Source of the DNA: Achromobacter sp. UMC71
GTDB taxonomy: Bacteria; Pseudomonadota; Gammaproteobacteria; Burkholderiales; Burkholderiaceae_B
Assembly: GCF_014170305.1 (NCBI RefSeq)
Contig: NZ_LZZT01000047.1
Span: 62,001-126,000 of the forward strand
Length of the DNA: 64,000 bases
Direction: 5' to 3'
The translations under genes and the position numbers were made by a program. The notes below the pieces were generated by a model. It was not told where the DNA came from. It worked only from the letters and a program-made list of their open reading frames with translations, and did not search any database. Position 1 is the first letter of the stretch; every line of letters starts with the position of its first letter. Shown in pieces: positions 9,320-18,198 of this stretch.

Positions 9320-10255
9320 ATGACCGAAACGTCGACGTTCTTTACCGTTCTGACGCCCACCTACAACCGTGCGGGCACACTGCACCGGGTGTATGAATCG
9401 CTATCCCGCCAGACCTTCCGGGATTTCGAATGGGTTGTCGTGGACGATGGCTCCACCGACAACACCCACGAAGCGGTGCTGGAATGGCAGCAGCGGGCCG
9501 ACTTTCCGATCCGCTATGTCTGGCAGAACAACCAGCACAAGAAAACCGCCTTCAACCGTGGCGTGCGCGAAGCGCGTGGCCGGATGATCGTCGGGCTGGA
9601 CAGCGACGACGAGATGCCGCCCGACTCGCTGGCTACCTTCAAGGCTGCCTGGGACGCCATTCCGCCCGCCCGCCGCGATTCCTACGTGGCCATCACCGGG
9701 CTCTGTGCGCGGCCCGACGGCAGCATCGTGGGCGACCGTTATCCGCAGGATGTGTTCGACAGCACCGCGGTGGACATCTACTTCCGCTACCGCATCAAGG
9801 GCGAGAAATTCGGCTGCATGCGCACCGATATCCTGCGCAAATATCCCTTTCCCGAAGACGTCGCCGGTTTCGTGCCCGAAAGCCTGGTGTGGTGGGCGAT
9901 CGCGCGGGCGGGGTATCTCAGCCGCTTCATCAACCAGGTCGTGCGCACCTATCACGACACCCCGGGCGGCTTGAGCCAGGGGGCGGTGTCTGTGGCCAAC
10001 AACGCCCAGGGGCTGTATCTGCTGGCCTGGGACATGTTGCAGCACCACCTGGAATTCTTCCGTTTCCGGCCGCGCGAATTCATCATGGCCGCCGCGCGCT
10101 ATACGCGGTTCCGGCTGCACCTGAAACATTCCGGCGTGCCGACGGCGGTGCAGGCGTATCGGCTGACCCAGCCGTGGGCGCGGCTGATGGTGGGGGTGAT
10201 GTGGCCGCTGGGCTATGCGCTGTACCGCCGTGACCGACGGCGGGGCGTGGCCTGA
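9320..10255 (+). CDS. Family 2 glycosyltransferase (GT-A fold)
   Basis: A 311-residue GT2 enzyme. The N-terminus TVLTPTYNRAGTLHRVYESL and the nucleotide-binding VVVDDGSTDNT are typical. The metal-binding DxD-type motif is in GLDSDDEMPPD near residue 100. The C-terminus is basic and lacks clear membrane spans. ATG 9320 is chosen because the GT2 homology starts there with AGCAGG ahead of it; upstream in-frame codons run through the LysR promoter region. It stands alone with no other polysaccharide genes nearby, so its acceptor (LPS, exopolysaccharide or protein) is unknown. Confidence 0.87.
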   Translation: MTETSTFFTVLTPTYNRAGTLHRVYESLSRQTFRDFEWVVVDDGSTDNTHEAVLEWQQRADFPIRYVWQNNQHKKTAFNRGVREARGRMIVGLDSDDEMPPDSLATFKAAWDAIPPARRDSYVAITGLCARPDGSIVGDRYPQDVFDSTAVDIYFRYRIKGEKFGCMRTDILRKYPFPEDVAGFVPESLVWWAIARAGYLSRFINQVVRTYHDTPGGLSQGAVSVANNAQGLYLLAWDMLQHHLEFFRFRPREFIMAAARYTRFRLHLKHSGVPTAVQAYRLTQPWARLMVGVMWPLGYALYRRDRRRGVA

Positions 10256-10331
10256 GAAAAAGGGCGGCGGGGCGCTGATCCGGATGGCCCCCCGCGCCGG
10301 CCGCATTCGCTTCAACGTTTGCACGGGGCCA

Positions 10332-11075
10332 TCAAGTCGCCGCCGGCGCGGCGTGTCCCAGCCCCAGGTAGACCTCGACCACGCGCGGGTCCGCGGCGAC
10401 CTGGGCGGCGGGGCCTTCCAGCGTGACCGCGCCGGTTTCCAGCACATAAGCGTAATCGGCCACCTGTAGCGCGGCGCGGGCGTTCTGTTCGATCAACAGG
10501 ATGGACACGCCCATGTCGCGCAGGTGCGCGACGATGCGGAAGACCTCGCGCACGATGCGCGGGGCCAGGCCCAGGCTGGGTTCGTCCAGCATCAGCAGGC
10601 GCGGCTTGGCCATCAGCGCGCGGCCCACCGCCAGCATCTGGCGTTCGCCGCCCGACAAGGTGCCGGCCAGCTGGGCGCGGCGTTCCTGCAGGCGGGGGAA
10701 CAGCGTGTAGACCTCGGCCAGCGTCTTGTCCTGGTCGCGCAGGCCGCGGCGGAAGCGGTCGAAAGCGCCGAGCGCCAGGTTGTCTTCCACCGTCATTTCG
10801 GCGAACAGCTCGCGCTTTTCGGGCACCAGGTTCATGCCGGCCGCCACCATTTCCTCGATCTCGGCGTGTTCCTGGCGTTTGCCGCCGAAGACGATCTCGC
10901 CGCGCGAGGGCAGCACACCCATGACGGCTGACAGCAGCGTGGTCTTGCCCGCGCCGTTGGGGCCGATGACCGTGACGATCTTGCCTTCGTCCACCGACAG
11001 GCTGACGCCCGAGATGGCCTCGACCTTGTCGTAGGCCACGCGCAGGTCGCGCACTTCCAGCAGTTTCGCACTCAT
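10332..11075 (-). CDS. livF: Branched-chain/aromatic-acid ABC transporter ATP-binding protein LivF
   Basis: A 247-residue ABC ATPase of the LivF type. Walker [10 protein letters not shown] is at residues 38-46, the signature is [15 protein letters not shown], Walker B is [11 protein letters not shown], and the switch region is [12 protein letters not shown], as expected for LivF. It overlaps the livM-livG fusion by 4 bp (ATGA). It is the last gene of a minus-strand run that begins with ring-degradation genes, so the imported substrate is more likely the aromatic acid than leucine. That substrate assignment is inference from context. Confidence 0.92.
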   Translation of the reverse strand: MSAKLLEVRDLRVAYDKVEAISGVSLSVDEGKIVTVIGPNGAGKTTLLSAVMGVLPSRGEIVFGGKRQEHAEIEEMVAAGMNLVPEKRELFAEMTVEDNLALGAFDRFRRGLRDQDKTLAEVYTLFPRLQERRAQLAGTLSGGERQMLAVGRALMAKPRLLMLDEPSLGLAPRIVREVFRIVAHLRDMGVSILLIEQNARAALQVADYAYVLETGAVTLEGPAAQVAADPRVVEVYLGLGHAAPAAT

Positions 11076-12868
11076 TCTTCCACTCCGCCCAGGTAGGCTT
11101 CCAGCACCGCGGGGTTGTGCTGGATCTCGGCCGGCAGCCCCTCGGCGATCTTTTCGCCGAAGTCCATTACCACCACGCGGTCCACCAGGCCCATCACGAA
11201 ATCCATGTCGTGCTCGACCAGCAGGATGGCCATGCCCTCGGCGCGCAGCTTCTTCAGCAGCTCGGCCAGCTCGCATTTTTCCTGGTAGCGCAGGCCGGCG
11301 GCCGGTTCGTCCAGCAGCAGGATGCAGGGGTCGGACGCCAGCGCCCGCGCGATTTCCAGAATGCGTTGCTGGCCCAGCGCCAGCGAACCGGCTTCGTCGT
11401 GCAAGTGCTTGCCCAGGCCGACGCGCTCGATCTGGCGGGCGGCTTCGGCCAACAGGCGGGCCTCTTCGGGGCGGTCCAACCGCCAGGCCGCCGGCAGCAC
11501 GCCGCGGTGGCCGCGCAGGTGCGCGCCGATGGCCACGTTTTCCAGCACGCTCATGCGGCCCAACAGGCGCACGTGCTGGAAGGTACGCGACAGGCCCAGG
11601 CGCGCGATCTTGCGCGCGCCCGCGCCGGCTACGGGCTGGCCCAGCAGCGTGACCTGGCCTGAGGTCGGTGTGTCTACGCCCGAGATCTGGTTGAACATGG
11701 TGCTCTTGCCGGCGCCGTTGGGGCCGATCAGCGCCAGGATCTCGCCGGCGCGTATTTCCAGGTTCATGGCGTTGTTGGCCACCAGCCCGCCGAACTTGCG
11801 GGTCACGTCCACGGCCTTGAGCACTACCTCGCCGCGCGGCGGCATGGGCTTGCGCGGCAGCGGCTCGGCTTGCGGGTCGATCTTGCGCAGGCTTTTCCTG
11901 ACCGGGAAGCGCCGCGCCAGCACCGGCCACAGGCCGCCGCGGGCGCGGTGCAGCAGCAGCACCATGCCGAAGCCGAAGATGATGACTTCAAAGTTGCCGG
12001 TTTGCCCCAGCAGCTTGGGCAGCCAGTCCTGCAGCCATTGCTTGAGCACCGTGAATACGCCCGCGCCCACCAGTGCGCCCCAGACCTGGCCGGCGCCGCC
12101 GATGACGGTCATGAACAGGTATTCGATGCCCATCTGCAGGCCGAACGGGTTCGGATTGACGAAGCGCTGCATGTGCGCGTACAGCCAGCCCGATGCGCAG
12201 GCCTGCAGCGCGGCGATGATGAAGATCACCATGCGCGAGCGGGCGGTGTCCACCCCCATGGATTCGGCCATCACGCGGCCGCCCTTGAGCGCGCGGATCG
12301 CGCGGCCCTCGCGCGAGTCCAGCAGGTTGCTGGTCGACCACATGGCCACCAGCAGGAAGGCCCAGATCAGGTAGTAGATCTCGCCGCCCTGGGTCAGCGA
12401 CCAGCCGAACAGGTTGATGGCGGGCACGTCGGGAATGCCGGTGTGGCCGCCCAGCCCTTCGACCGAACCGAAGGCGAAGTACAGCGACAGGCCCCAGGCG
12501 ATGGTGCCCAGCGGCAGAAAGTGGCCGGACAGCTTGAGCGTGATGGCGCCCAGCAAGTAGGCGATCACCAATGTCAGGAGCAGGCCGGCCAGCAGCGTGA
12601 GCCAGGGCGAGGCGCCCACCCAGGCCAGCCAGGCAGGCAGGGTGCCGGCCTGGGTGGTGAGCAGCGCGGTGGTGTAGGCGCCCACGCCGACGAACGCGGC
12701 CTGGCCGAAGCTGGTCAGGCCGCCGACGCCGGTCAGCAGCACCAGGCCCAGCGCCACCATGGCGTACAGGCCGATGTAGTTCAGCAAAGTCACATAGAAC
12801 GGCGGCAGGAACAGCGGCGCGGCCGCCAGCAGCGCCAGGAAGGCGAGAACGAGGTGGCGCGGGGTCAT
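11072..12868 (-). CDS. Fused branched-chain-type ABC permease (LivM) and ATPase (LivG)
   Basis: A single 598-residue protein. Residues 1 to about 315 form a LivM-type permease with roughly 8-10 hydrophobic segments and the motif [21 protein letters not shown]. Residues 348-598 are a LivG ATPase with Walker [10 protein letters not shown] at 382-390, the variant signature LALGQQR and Walker [14 protein letters not shown] short charged linker (residues 318-347) joins them. In E. coli these are separate livM and livG genes. The gene overlaps livH and livF by 4 bp each, so the importer is tightly coupled. The fusion forces equal expression of permease and ATPase. It has no frameshift or internal stop. 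Confidence 0.92.
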   Translation of the reverse strand: MTPRHLVLAFLALLAAAPLFLPPFYVTLLNYIGLYAMVALGLVLLTGVGGLTSFGQAAFVGVGAYTTALLTTQAGTLPAWLAWVGASPWLTLLAGLLLTLVIAYLLGAITLKLSGHFLPLGTIAWGLSLYFAFGSVEGLGGHTGIPDVPAINLFGWSLTQGGEIYYLIWAFLLVAMWSTSNLLDSREGRAIRALKGGRVMAESMGVDTARSRMVIFIIAALQACASGWLYAHMQRFVNPNPFGLQMGIEYLFMTVIGGAGQVWGALVGAGVFTVLKQWLQDWLPKLLGQTGNFEVIIFGFGMVLLLHRARGGLWPVLARRFPVRKSLRKIDPQAEPLPRKPMPPRGEVVLKAVDVTRKFGGLVANNAMNLEIRAGEILALIGPNGAGKSTMFNQISGVDTPTSGQVTLLGQPVAGAGARKIARLGLSRTFQHVRLLGRMSVLENVAIGAHLRGHRGVLPAAWRLDRPEEARLLAEAARQIERVGLGKHLHDEAGSLALGQQRILEIARALASDPCILLLDEPAAGLRYQEKCELAELLKKLRAEGMAILLVEHDMDFVMGLVDRVVVMDFGEKIAEGLPAEIQHNPAVLEAYLGGVEE

Positions 12869-13905
12869 TCTTCTTCTTCCTCGACGTGGTGGCTTTTCAG
12901 CGAGCGCCAGAGCAGCACGGGGATGATCAGGGTAAAGACGATGATTTCCTTGTAGGCGCTGGCCCAGAACGAGGAAAACGCTTCGATCAGGCCGACCAGT
13001 ACGGCGCCGGCGGCGGCCAGCGGATAGCTCACCAGGCCGCCGATGATGGCGCCCACGAAGCCCTTCAGGCTGACCATGAAGCCGGAATCGAAATACATGG
13101 TGGTGATGGGCGCGATCAGGATGCCCGAGACGGTGCCGATCAGTGCGGCCAGGAAGAACGTGGCCTTGCCGGCGAACACCGGCGAAATGCCCATCAGGCG
13201 CGCGCCCAGCCGGTTGAAGGCAGCGGCGCGCAAGGCCTTGCCGTACATGGAGCGTTCAAAGAATTGGTACAGCACGATGATCAGCAGCGCCGACACCGCC
13301 ACCACCCACAACGCCTGGCTGTTGACGTTGATCGGGCCCAGCGCCAGGCTGGCGTCGCTGAACGGCGCGGTGCGCGCGCCCTCGGCGCCGAAGGCCAACA
13401 GGCCCAGGCCGACCAGCGCCAGGTGCACCGCGATCGACACGATCAGCAGCACCAGCGTCGAGGCGGACGCGATGGGCTGGTAGAACAGCCGGTACAGCTG
13501 CGGCCCCATCGGCACCACCAGCAGCAGCGTCAACAGCGCCTGAACGGCCATCGGCAGCTGCGCCAGCGGCAGCCGGTAGAACAGCGCCGCCAGGATCAGC
13601 GGATACGCGACTTTGGCGCCGATGCGCCAGGCGCCGCGATTGCGGCCCGGCCGCTTGGCGCGCGCCAGCAGGTCGGCGGCGGCCTCGGCCAGCGCGAAGG
13701 CCAGCAGCAGCCATACCAGCAGCACCGGCTTGCCGGCCTGCAGGGCGGCCATGGTCAGCGCGCCGAAGGCGACGAACTCGCCCTGGGGGATGAACAGCAC
13801 GCGGGTAACGGTAAAGACCAGCAGGATGGACAAGGCCAGCAGCGCATAGATGGCGCCGTTGGTGATGCCGTCCTGCCCGAGTATCAGGGCGATCTGGGCA
13901 TTCAT
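12865..13905 (-). CDS. livH: Branched-chain-type ABC transporter permease LivH
   Basis: A 346-residue inner-membrane permease with about nine hydrophobic segments. Family patterns include [16 protein letters not shown] near the N-terminus, [15 protein letters not shown] (the EAA-like loop) and [32 protein letters not shown]. It is longer than E. coli LivH (308) because of an insert around residues 70-130 that holds extra hydrophobic segments. The C-terminus ends in HHVEEEEE, a short acidic tail. It is the first gene of the livH-livMG-livF unit and is separated from livK by a 148-bp gap holding a long hairpin. Confidence 0.92.
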   Translation of the reverse strand: MNAQIALILGQDGITNGAIYALLALSILLVFTVTRVLFIPQGEFVAFGALTMAALQAGKPVLLVWLLLAFALAEAAADLLARAKRPGRNRGAWRIGAKVAYPLILAALFYRLPLAQLPMAVQALLTLLLVVPMGPQLYRLFYQPIASASTLVLLIVSIAVHLALVGLGLLAFGAEGARTAPFSDASLALGPINVNSQALWVVAVSALLIIVLYQFFERSMYGKALRAAAFNRLGARLMGISPVFAGKATFFLAALIGTVSGILIAPITTMYFDSGFMVSLKGFVGAIIGGLVSYPLAAAGAVLVGLIEAFSSFWASAYKEIIVFTLIIPVLLWRSLKSHHVEEEEE

Positions 13906-13956
13906 CAGTACTTCCGGATAAAACAGACAAACATGACGGCGACCTCATCGTGACCT

Positions 13957-14036
13957 AAGCGCTCCCCAGCGGGATGCCATGGAGCCGGCTTTGCCGGTCC
14001 ATAGGCATGCCCCCTGGGGGGAGGCGCGTAGCGCTT
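13957..14036 (-). terminator. Long imperfect hairpin between livK and livH
   Basis: AAGCGCT (13957-13963) pairs with AGCGCTT (14030-14036). Inside, CTCCCCAG, GGGATGCC, TGGA and CCGG find successive partners in CCGG, TCCA, GGCATGCCC and CTGGGG. The result is one extended hairpin over most of an 80-bp span. It sits after the binding-protein gene and before the membrane genes, a common place for an attenuator or 3'-stabilising structure that keeps binding-protein mRNA in excess. Its composition also resembles intergenic repeats of this bacterial group. Confidence 0.6.
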
Positions 14037-14053
14037 CGGGGGGGCCTTTACCT

Positions 14054-15202
14054 TTACTTCACCAGCGTCCAGTTGCCGTCCTTCACGGTGATCAGCTCGC
14101 GGCCGCGGTCGTCAAAGCCGCTGTGGTCGGTGGCGCTCATGTTGTAGACGCCCTGGGTGCCGACCAGCTCGCGGGTCTGTTCCAGCGCGTCGCGCAGGGC
14201 GCTGCGGAATTCCTTGGTGCCCGGCTTGCCGGCTTTCTCGGCCAGCGGAATGGCCTTTTCCAGCAGCAGGCCGGCGTCGTAGACGTTGGCGCCGAACGTG
14301 GCGGGCTTGGAACCGTTGAGCTTTTCGTAGGCGGCGATGTAGTCGCTGGCGACCTTCTTGGACGGGTTGCTGTCGGGCATTTCCGGCAGCACCAGCATCA
14401 GGCTGGCGGCCAGCACCGTGCCTTCGACCTTCTTGCCGCCCAGCTTCAGGAAGTCGGGCAGCGCGGCGCCGTGGGTCTGGTAGAACTTGCCCTTGTAGCC
14501 CTGGTCGAACAGCGTCGTCTGCGGCAGCACGCTGGCGGCGCCGGGGGCGGCGATCAGCACGGCGTCGGGCTTGGCCGCCAGGATCTTCAGCGCCTGGCCG
14601 GTCACCGAGCTGTCAAAGCGCAGATAGCGCTCGTTGGCGGCGATCTTGATGCCCTTTTCGGCGGCCAGGCCCGAGAAGACCTTGTACCAGTTCTCGCCAT
14701 AGGGATCGTTCAGGCCGATGAAGCCGACGGTCTTGATGCCGGTCTTGGCCATGTGGTCGACCAGCGCGCGGGCGATGATGTCGTCGTTCTGCGTGGTCTT
14801 GAACACCCACTTCTTCTGCTCGTTCATGGGCAGCACCACGGCGGCGGTGCCCACCGGCGCCAGCATCGGCACGCCCGCTTCGGCGGCGAACTGGATCACG
14901 CCCATCGCGTTGGGCGAGCCTGACGGCCCGATCAGCGCGTCCACGTTCTGTTCCGTGATCAGCTTCTTGAAGGCCGTGACCGAGTTGGTGGAATCGCTGG
15001 CGTCGTCCAGCGCGATGTATTCCACCGTCAGGTCGCCGATCTTCTTGGGCAGCAGTGGCACGGTGTTCTTCTGCGGAATGCCCACCAGCGCGGTGGGGCC
15101 CGTGGACGAGGAGACGACGCCGACCTTGACCTGGGCCAGGGCGGGCAGGGAACACAGCGCGGCCAGGACGGCGGCGGCCAGGGGGAGTTTCTTCGACAGC
15201 AT
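14054..15202 (-). CDS. Periplasmic substrate-binding protein of the Liv-type ABC importer
   Basis: A 382-residue Leu/Ile/Val-type binding protein. It has a Sec signal peptide (MLSKKLPLAAAVLAALCSLPALA, cleaved after ALA) and then mature VKVGVVSSSTGP. LITEQNVDALIGPSGSPNAM and GLNDPYGENW are typical of the family fold. ATG 15202 is chosen for the CCGGAGG ribosome-binding site eight bases upstream and for the signal peptide; an upstream in-frame extension to 15313 lacks both. It lies within a ring-degradation operon, so the ligand is probably an aromatic acid. Exported to the periplasm. Confidence 0.9.
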   Translation of the reverse strand: MLSKKLPLAAAVLAALCSLPALAQVKVGVVSSSTGPTALVGIPQKNTVPLLPKKIGDLTVEYIALDDASDSTNSVTAFKKLITEQNVDALIGPSGSPNAMGVIQFAAEAGVPMLAPVGTAAVVLPMNEQKKWVFKTTQNDDIIARALVDHMAKTGIKTVGFIGLNDPYGENWYKVFSGLAAEKGIKIAANERYLRFDSSVTGQALKILAAKPDAVLIAAPGAASVLPQTTLFDQGYKGKFYQTHGAALPDFLKLGGKKVEGTVLAASLMLVLPEMPDSNPSKKVASDYIAAYEKLNGSKPATFGANVYDAGLLLEKAIPLAEKAGKPGTKEFRSALRDALEQTRELVGTQGVYNMSATDHSGFDDRGRELITVKDGNWTLVK

Positions 15203-15376
15203 GGCAAAACCTCCGGATGGAGAGCGTAAGGGGAGTGCGGCTGGAAAACGGAGAAAACAGGAACTGCTGGAAATATTTGCGGCTTGAACTTTCTGAGAGG
15301 CAAGGCTCAGCACTGTAGACCCGGTCCCCGTGCTTACCTATCCGTCAAAACCCGAAGCGGGCGTGAAACCGCCCAT

Positions 15377-16105
15377 TCAGATGGTGATGGAACTGACGCT
15401 GGCGCCGCCGCAGACGAACAAGGTCTGGCCGGTGACGAAACTGTTGGCCGGGTCGGCGAAGAACATGACGGCGCGCGCCACATCGTCCGAACGGCCCAGG
15501 CGCTTGACCGGGATGCCGTTGGCCAACTGCTTTTCGCGTTCGCTGCCGGGTTCGATCACCTCGTAGAACATGTCGGTCTGGATCGGGCCGGGCGCCACCA
15601 CATTGACGGTGATGCCGTAGGGCGCCAGTTCCAGCGACCAGGTGCGGGCCATCCCGACCATGCCGGCCTTGGTGGCGGAATAGGCGGTGCGGGTGGGCAG
15701 GCCCAGCGCGCCGCGCGAGGACATCATGACGATGCGGCCGAATTTGCGTTCCTGCATGCCGGGCAGGGCCGCCTGCACCAGGCTGATGGCCGCGCCCAGG
15801 TGGATCTGCGTCAGGCCGTGCAACTCTTCCTGCGTGACCTCCGGCAGCAGCTTGGGCCAGATCACACCGGCGTTGTGGATAACGTGGCTGACCGGAAACC
15901 GGGCCACGACTTCCGCGCCGGCCTGCGCGGTGGCGTCCGCGTCCAGCAGGTCCACCTGCACGTTGTGCAGGCGCGGGTGGCTGAAATCGGCGGCGCGGCG
16001 CGCCATCGAGATCACTTCGTAGCCGGCATCGAGCATGCTGCGGCAGATTTCGGCGCCGATGCCGGCGCTGCCGCCAGTGACGATCGCGACGTTGGATTGA
16101 GTCAT
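15377..16105 (-). CDS. Short-chain dehydrogenase/reductase (intact catalytic residues)
   Basis: A classical SDR of 242 residues. The cofactor motif is TGGSAGIG (residues 10-17) and NAG follows at about 78-80. The catalytic Ser is in IVMMSSRG and the catalytic YxxxK is in AYSATKAG. The C-terminus VVAPGPIQTDM is standard. It should oxidise or reduce a hydroxyl/keto group of a pathway intermediate with NAD(P). It lies 22 bp downstream of the cyclase-family gene and belongs to the long minus-strand catabolic run. It contrasts with the degenerate SDR domain of the gene at 16957-18198. Confidence 0.9.
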   Translation of the reverse strand: MTQSNVAIVTGGSAGIGAEICRSMLDAGYEVISMARRAADFSHPRLHNVQVDLLDADATAQAGAEVVARFPVSHVIHNAGVIWPKLLPEVTQEELHGLTQIHLGAAISLVQAALPGMQERKFGRIVMMSSRGALGLPTRTAYSATKAGMVGMARTWSLELAPYGITVNVVAPGPIQTDMFYEVIEPGSEREKQLANGIPVKRLGRSDDVARAVMFFADPANSFVTGQTLFVCGGASVSSITI

Positions 16106-16127
16106 GCGGGTTTCCTTTGCGTGCGGA

Positions 16128-16913
16128 TCAGGCGCGGGGCGCCAGGGCCAGTACCCGCAACGGGCTGCCCGAGCCGCTGCGGATCTTCAGCGGCGCCGAG
16201 AAGATCACGGCGCCGGTGGGCGGCAGCTGGTCCAGATTGGTCAGGCACTGCAGGCCGTAGCGGTTGTTGCCGTGCATGTAGTAGTGGCAGGGGTAGGGCG
16301 GATTCAGGTGATGCGCCTGGCCGGCGTCGGTGCCCACCGACTCGGTGCCGAAGCCGTGCACGTCGCGTTCCTTGATCAGCCAGGGCACCACGTCGGCGTC
16401 GGGGCCGGGCGAATGGGCGCCGTCTTCCTTCATGTTCAGGTATTCGGCGGGCTTGGCGCGCTTGGACCAGTCGGTGCGCATCAGCACCCATGAACGGGCG
16501 GGAATACGGCCGTGCTTTTCTTCCCAGGCCTTGACGAAGTCGATGGTCAGCAGGAAGTCGGGGTTGTCGCGGGCCTCTGCAGAGCAGTCGATGACGCAGG
16601 CGCCGGCAATGAAAGCGTCCACGGGGATCGTGTCCACCGTGTTGTCCGGCTGGTCCTTGCCCGTGACCCAGTGCACTGGCGCGTCGAAGTGGGTGCCTGT
16701 GTGCTCGGAACACGAAAAGTTGTTCCAGTACCAGGCCGGGCCGCGTTCGTCGTAGCGCGAGATCTCTTCGATGCGGAACGGCCAGGCCTGGCCGAATTCC
16801 GGCGGCAGCACGATGGTGGGGAACTCCGGGGTCAGCGTCTCGGTCAGGTCCACCAGGCGGATGCGGCCCGAAACCAGTTCGGTCATGAATTGGGCAAGAA
16901 TGGGTTGGCTCAT
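16128..16913 (-). CDS. Cyclase-family (kynurenine-formamidase-like) metal-dependent hydrolase
   Basis: A 261-residue member of the cyclase/KynB-like family. The metal-binding signature HTGTHFDAPVHW is near residues 72-83, and further conserved His and Asp/Glu residues lie in VGTDAGQAHH. Family members hydrolyse amide or lactam bonds, such as N-formylkynurenine or isatin (isatin hydrolase is in this family). In a locus with a Rieske oxygenase, opening an oxidised indole or lactam ring is an attractive role. ATG 16913 is chosen for the AAAGGAG site upstream. A longer frame extends to 17156 but overlaps the preceding gene. Confidence 0.86.
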   Translation of the reverse strand: MSQPILAQFMTELVSGRIRLVDLTETLTPEFPTIVLPPEFGQAWPFRIEEISRYDERGPAWYWNNFSCSEHTGTHFDAPVHWVTGKDQPDNTVDTIPVDAFIAGACVIDCSAEARDNPDFLLTIDFVKAWEEKHGRIPARSWVLMRTDWSKRAKPAEYLNMKEDGAHSPGPDADVVPWLIKERDVHGFGTESVGTDAGQAHHLNPPYPCHYYMHGNNRYGLQCLTNLDQLPPTGAVIFSAPLKIRSGSGSPLRVLALAPRA

Positions 16914-16956
16914 CTGTTGCTCCTTTGGTTTTCGTGTCGTCGGATCGGGCGGCGCG

Positions 16957-18198
16957 TCAGGCGCCCAGCTCTCGTTCCAGTCCCTTGGGGTTTTCCGCCA
17001 GCCGCGCGCGGAACTCCTGCGCGACATCGCCGACGTACACGTCTTCGACGCCGTCCTGCAGCGCGCGCACGATGGCGCTCGCGATGGCCTTGGGCGCCAC
17101 GCGCGGGGGCGGCGTGCGCTGCTCCCATTCGTGGTCGATCGGACCCGGAAACACATTCACCACCCGCACGCCCGCCGGCCGCATTTCGGCGCGCAGGCAC
17201 TGCGCCAGCGACAGCGCGGCCGCCTTGGAGGCCGACCACATGCCGCGCGAGGGCAGGTTCACGTGGGCGTAGATCGACAGCACATTGACCCAGGCCGCCG
17301 CGTTGTTGACGCCGTCGGCCGCTCGGCCGCACAGCGCCGGACCGAAGCACTGCGCCAGCCGCATCAGGCCCAGCACGTTCACGTCCATGGCATCGCGGGC
17401 GGTGTTCACGTCGCGCCGGTTCAGCAGGCCGCCTTCGCGTTCCAGGTCGGCCGTGTTGACCAGGATCTCGACCTTGCCGCCGATGGACGCCGCGGCGCGT
17501 TCGACGGAATCGGAATCGGTGACGTCCAGCGCCAGCGTCTGCACGCGGGGATCGGCCGCCAGTGCGTTGAAGCCGGCGTCCTGGCGCCAGGCCTGCGGAT
17601 CGCCCAGGAACACGGCGGGGCTGCCGGCATCCAGCAGCGCGCGCGCCACCGCCTGGCCGACCGCTGACTTGCCGTCGGTGACCAGCGCGCGACGGAACTT
17701 GGGATCGCACGAGGTTTCGCGCAGGGTCTTGTCGTCTTCCATGTTCGGCGTATTCCTTTCGGGCAGGGCGATCATCACGGCCTGGCCGGCGCGGTCCAGC
17801 TTCAGCGCCAGCCGCACGCGGGCGCCGTCGGCGCAGTCCTGGTGGATGTGGGCCACGACGGAGGGGCCGGCGTCCATGCGCACGGTGCCCACGCGCCAGG
17901 GCAGGCGTTCGCGGAAGTAAAGGTCGTTGCTGTGGTGCAGGGTGGTGCTGACCAGCAATTCGCCATGCGGGTCCACCGGCCGCCACGGCAGGCGGTCGGA
18001 CAGGCAATGGCCGCAGGCGTCGCGTGGCGGATATTGCACCGCGCCGCAGTCGGCGCAGGTCTGCAGGTCGAAGCGGCCTTCGGCGGCCGCGGCCGTCAGC
18101 CCCAGCGCGGCGCGGCTGCGGGCGCCGGGCGGCAAGGTCGGCTGGCGGGTGCGCGCCACCGGGTTCTTGCGCGGCGGCTTGGCTAGCGGCTCGGTCAT
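16957..18198 (-). CDS. DUF35 zinc-ribbon/OB-fold protein fused to a degenerate SDR domain
   Basis: A 413-residue two-domain protein. Residues 40-148 are a DUF35-type acyl-CoA-binding protein, with a zinc ribbon (C48, C51, C62, C65) followed by an OB-fold (VSTTLHHSNDLYFRERLPW). Residues 168-413 have SDR topology, but the glycine motif reads VTDGKSAVGQ instead of TGxxxGIG. The catalytic triad position that should be Tyr is W321 in MWSASKAA, while Ser308 and Lys325 remain. The SDR half therefore probably does not do standard dehydrogenation. The gene overlaps the thiolase-fold gene by 4 bp. DUF35 proteins pair with thiolase-fold partners (for example Ltp2-ChsH2 aldolase and BbsAB), so these two products most likely form one complex. 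Confidence 0.83.
   Translation of the reverse strand: MTEPLAKPPRKNPVARTRQPTLPPGARSRAALGLTAAAAEGRFDLQTCADCGAVQYPPRDACGHCLSDRLPWRPVDPHGELLVSTTLHHSNDLYFRERLPWRVGTVRMDAGPSVVAHIHQDCADGARVRLALKLDRAGQAVMIALPERNTPNMEDDKTLRETSCDPKFRRALVTDGKSAVGQAVARALLDAGSPAVFLGDPQAWRQDAGFNALAADPRVQTLALDVTDSDSVERAAASIGGKVEILVNTADLEREGGLLNRRDVNTARDAMDVNVLGLMRLAQCFGPALCGRAADGVNNAAAWVNVLSIYAHVNLPSRGMWSASKAAALSLAQCLRAEMRPAGVRVVNVFPGPIDHEWEQRTPPPRVAPKAIASAIVRALQDGVEDVYVGDVAQEFRARLAENPKGLERELGA

Noticed and set aside
10332..11930. 532-codon reading that extends livF upstream
   Set aside because: The upstream part overlaps the livM-livG fusion in another frame; the LivF fold and the ATGA overlap place the start at 11075.
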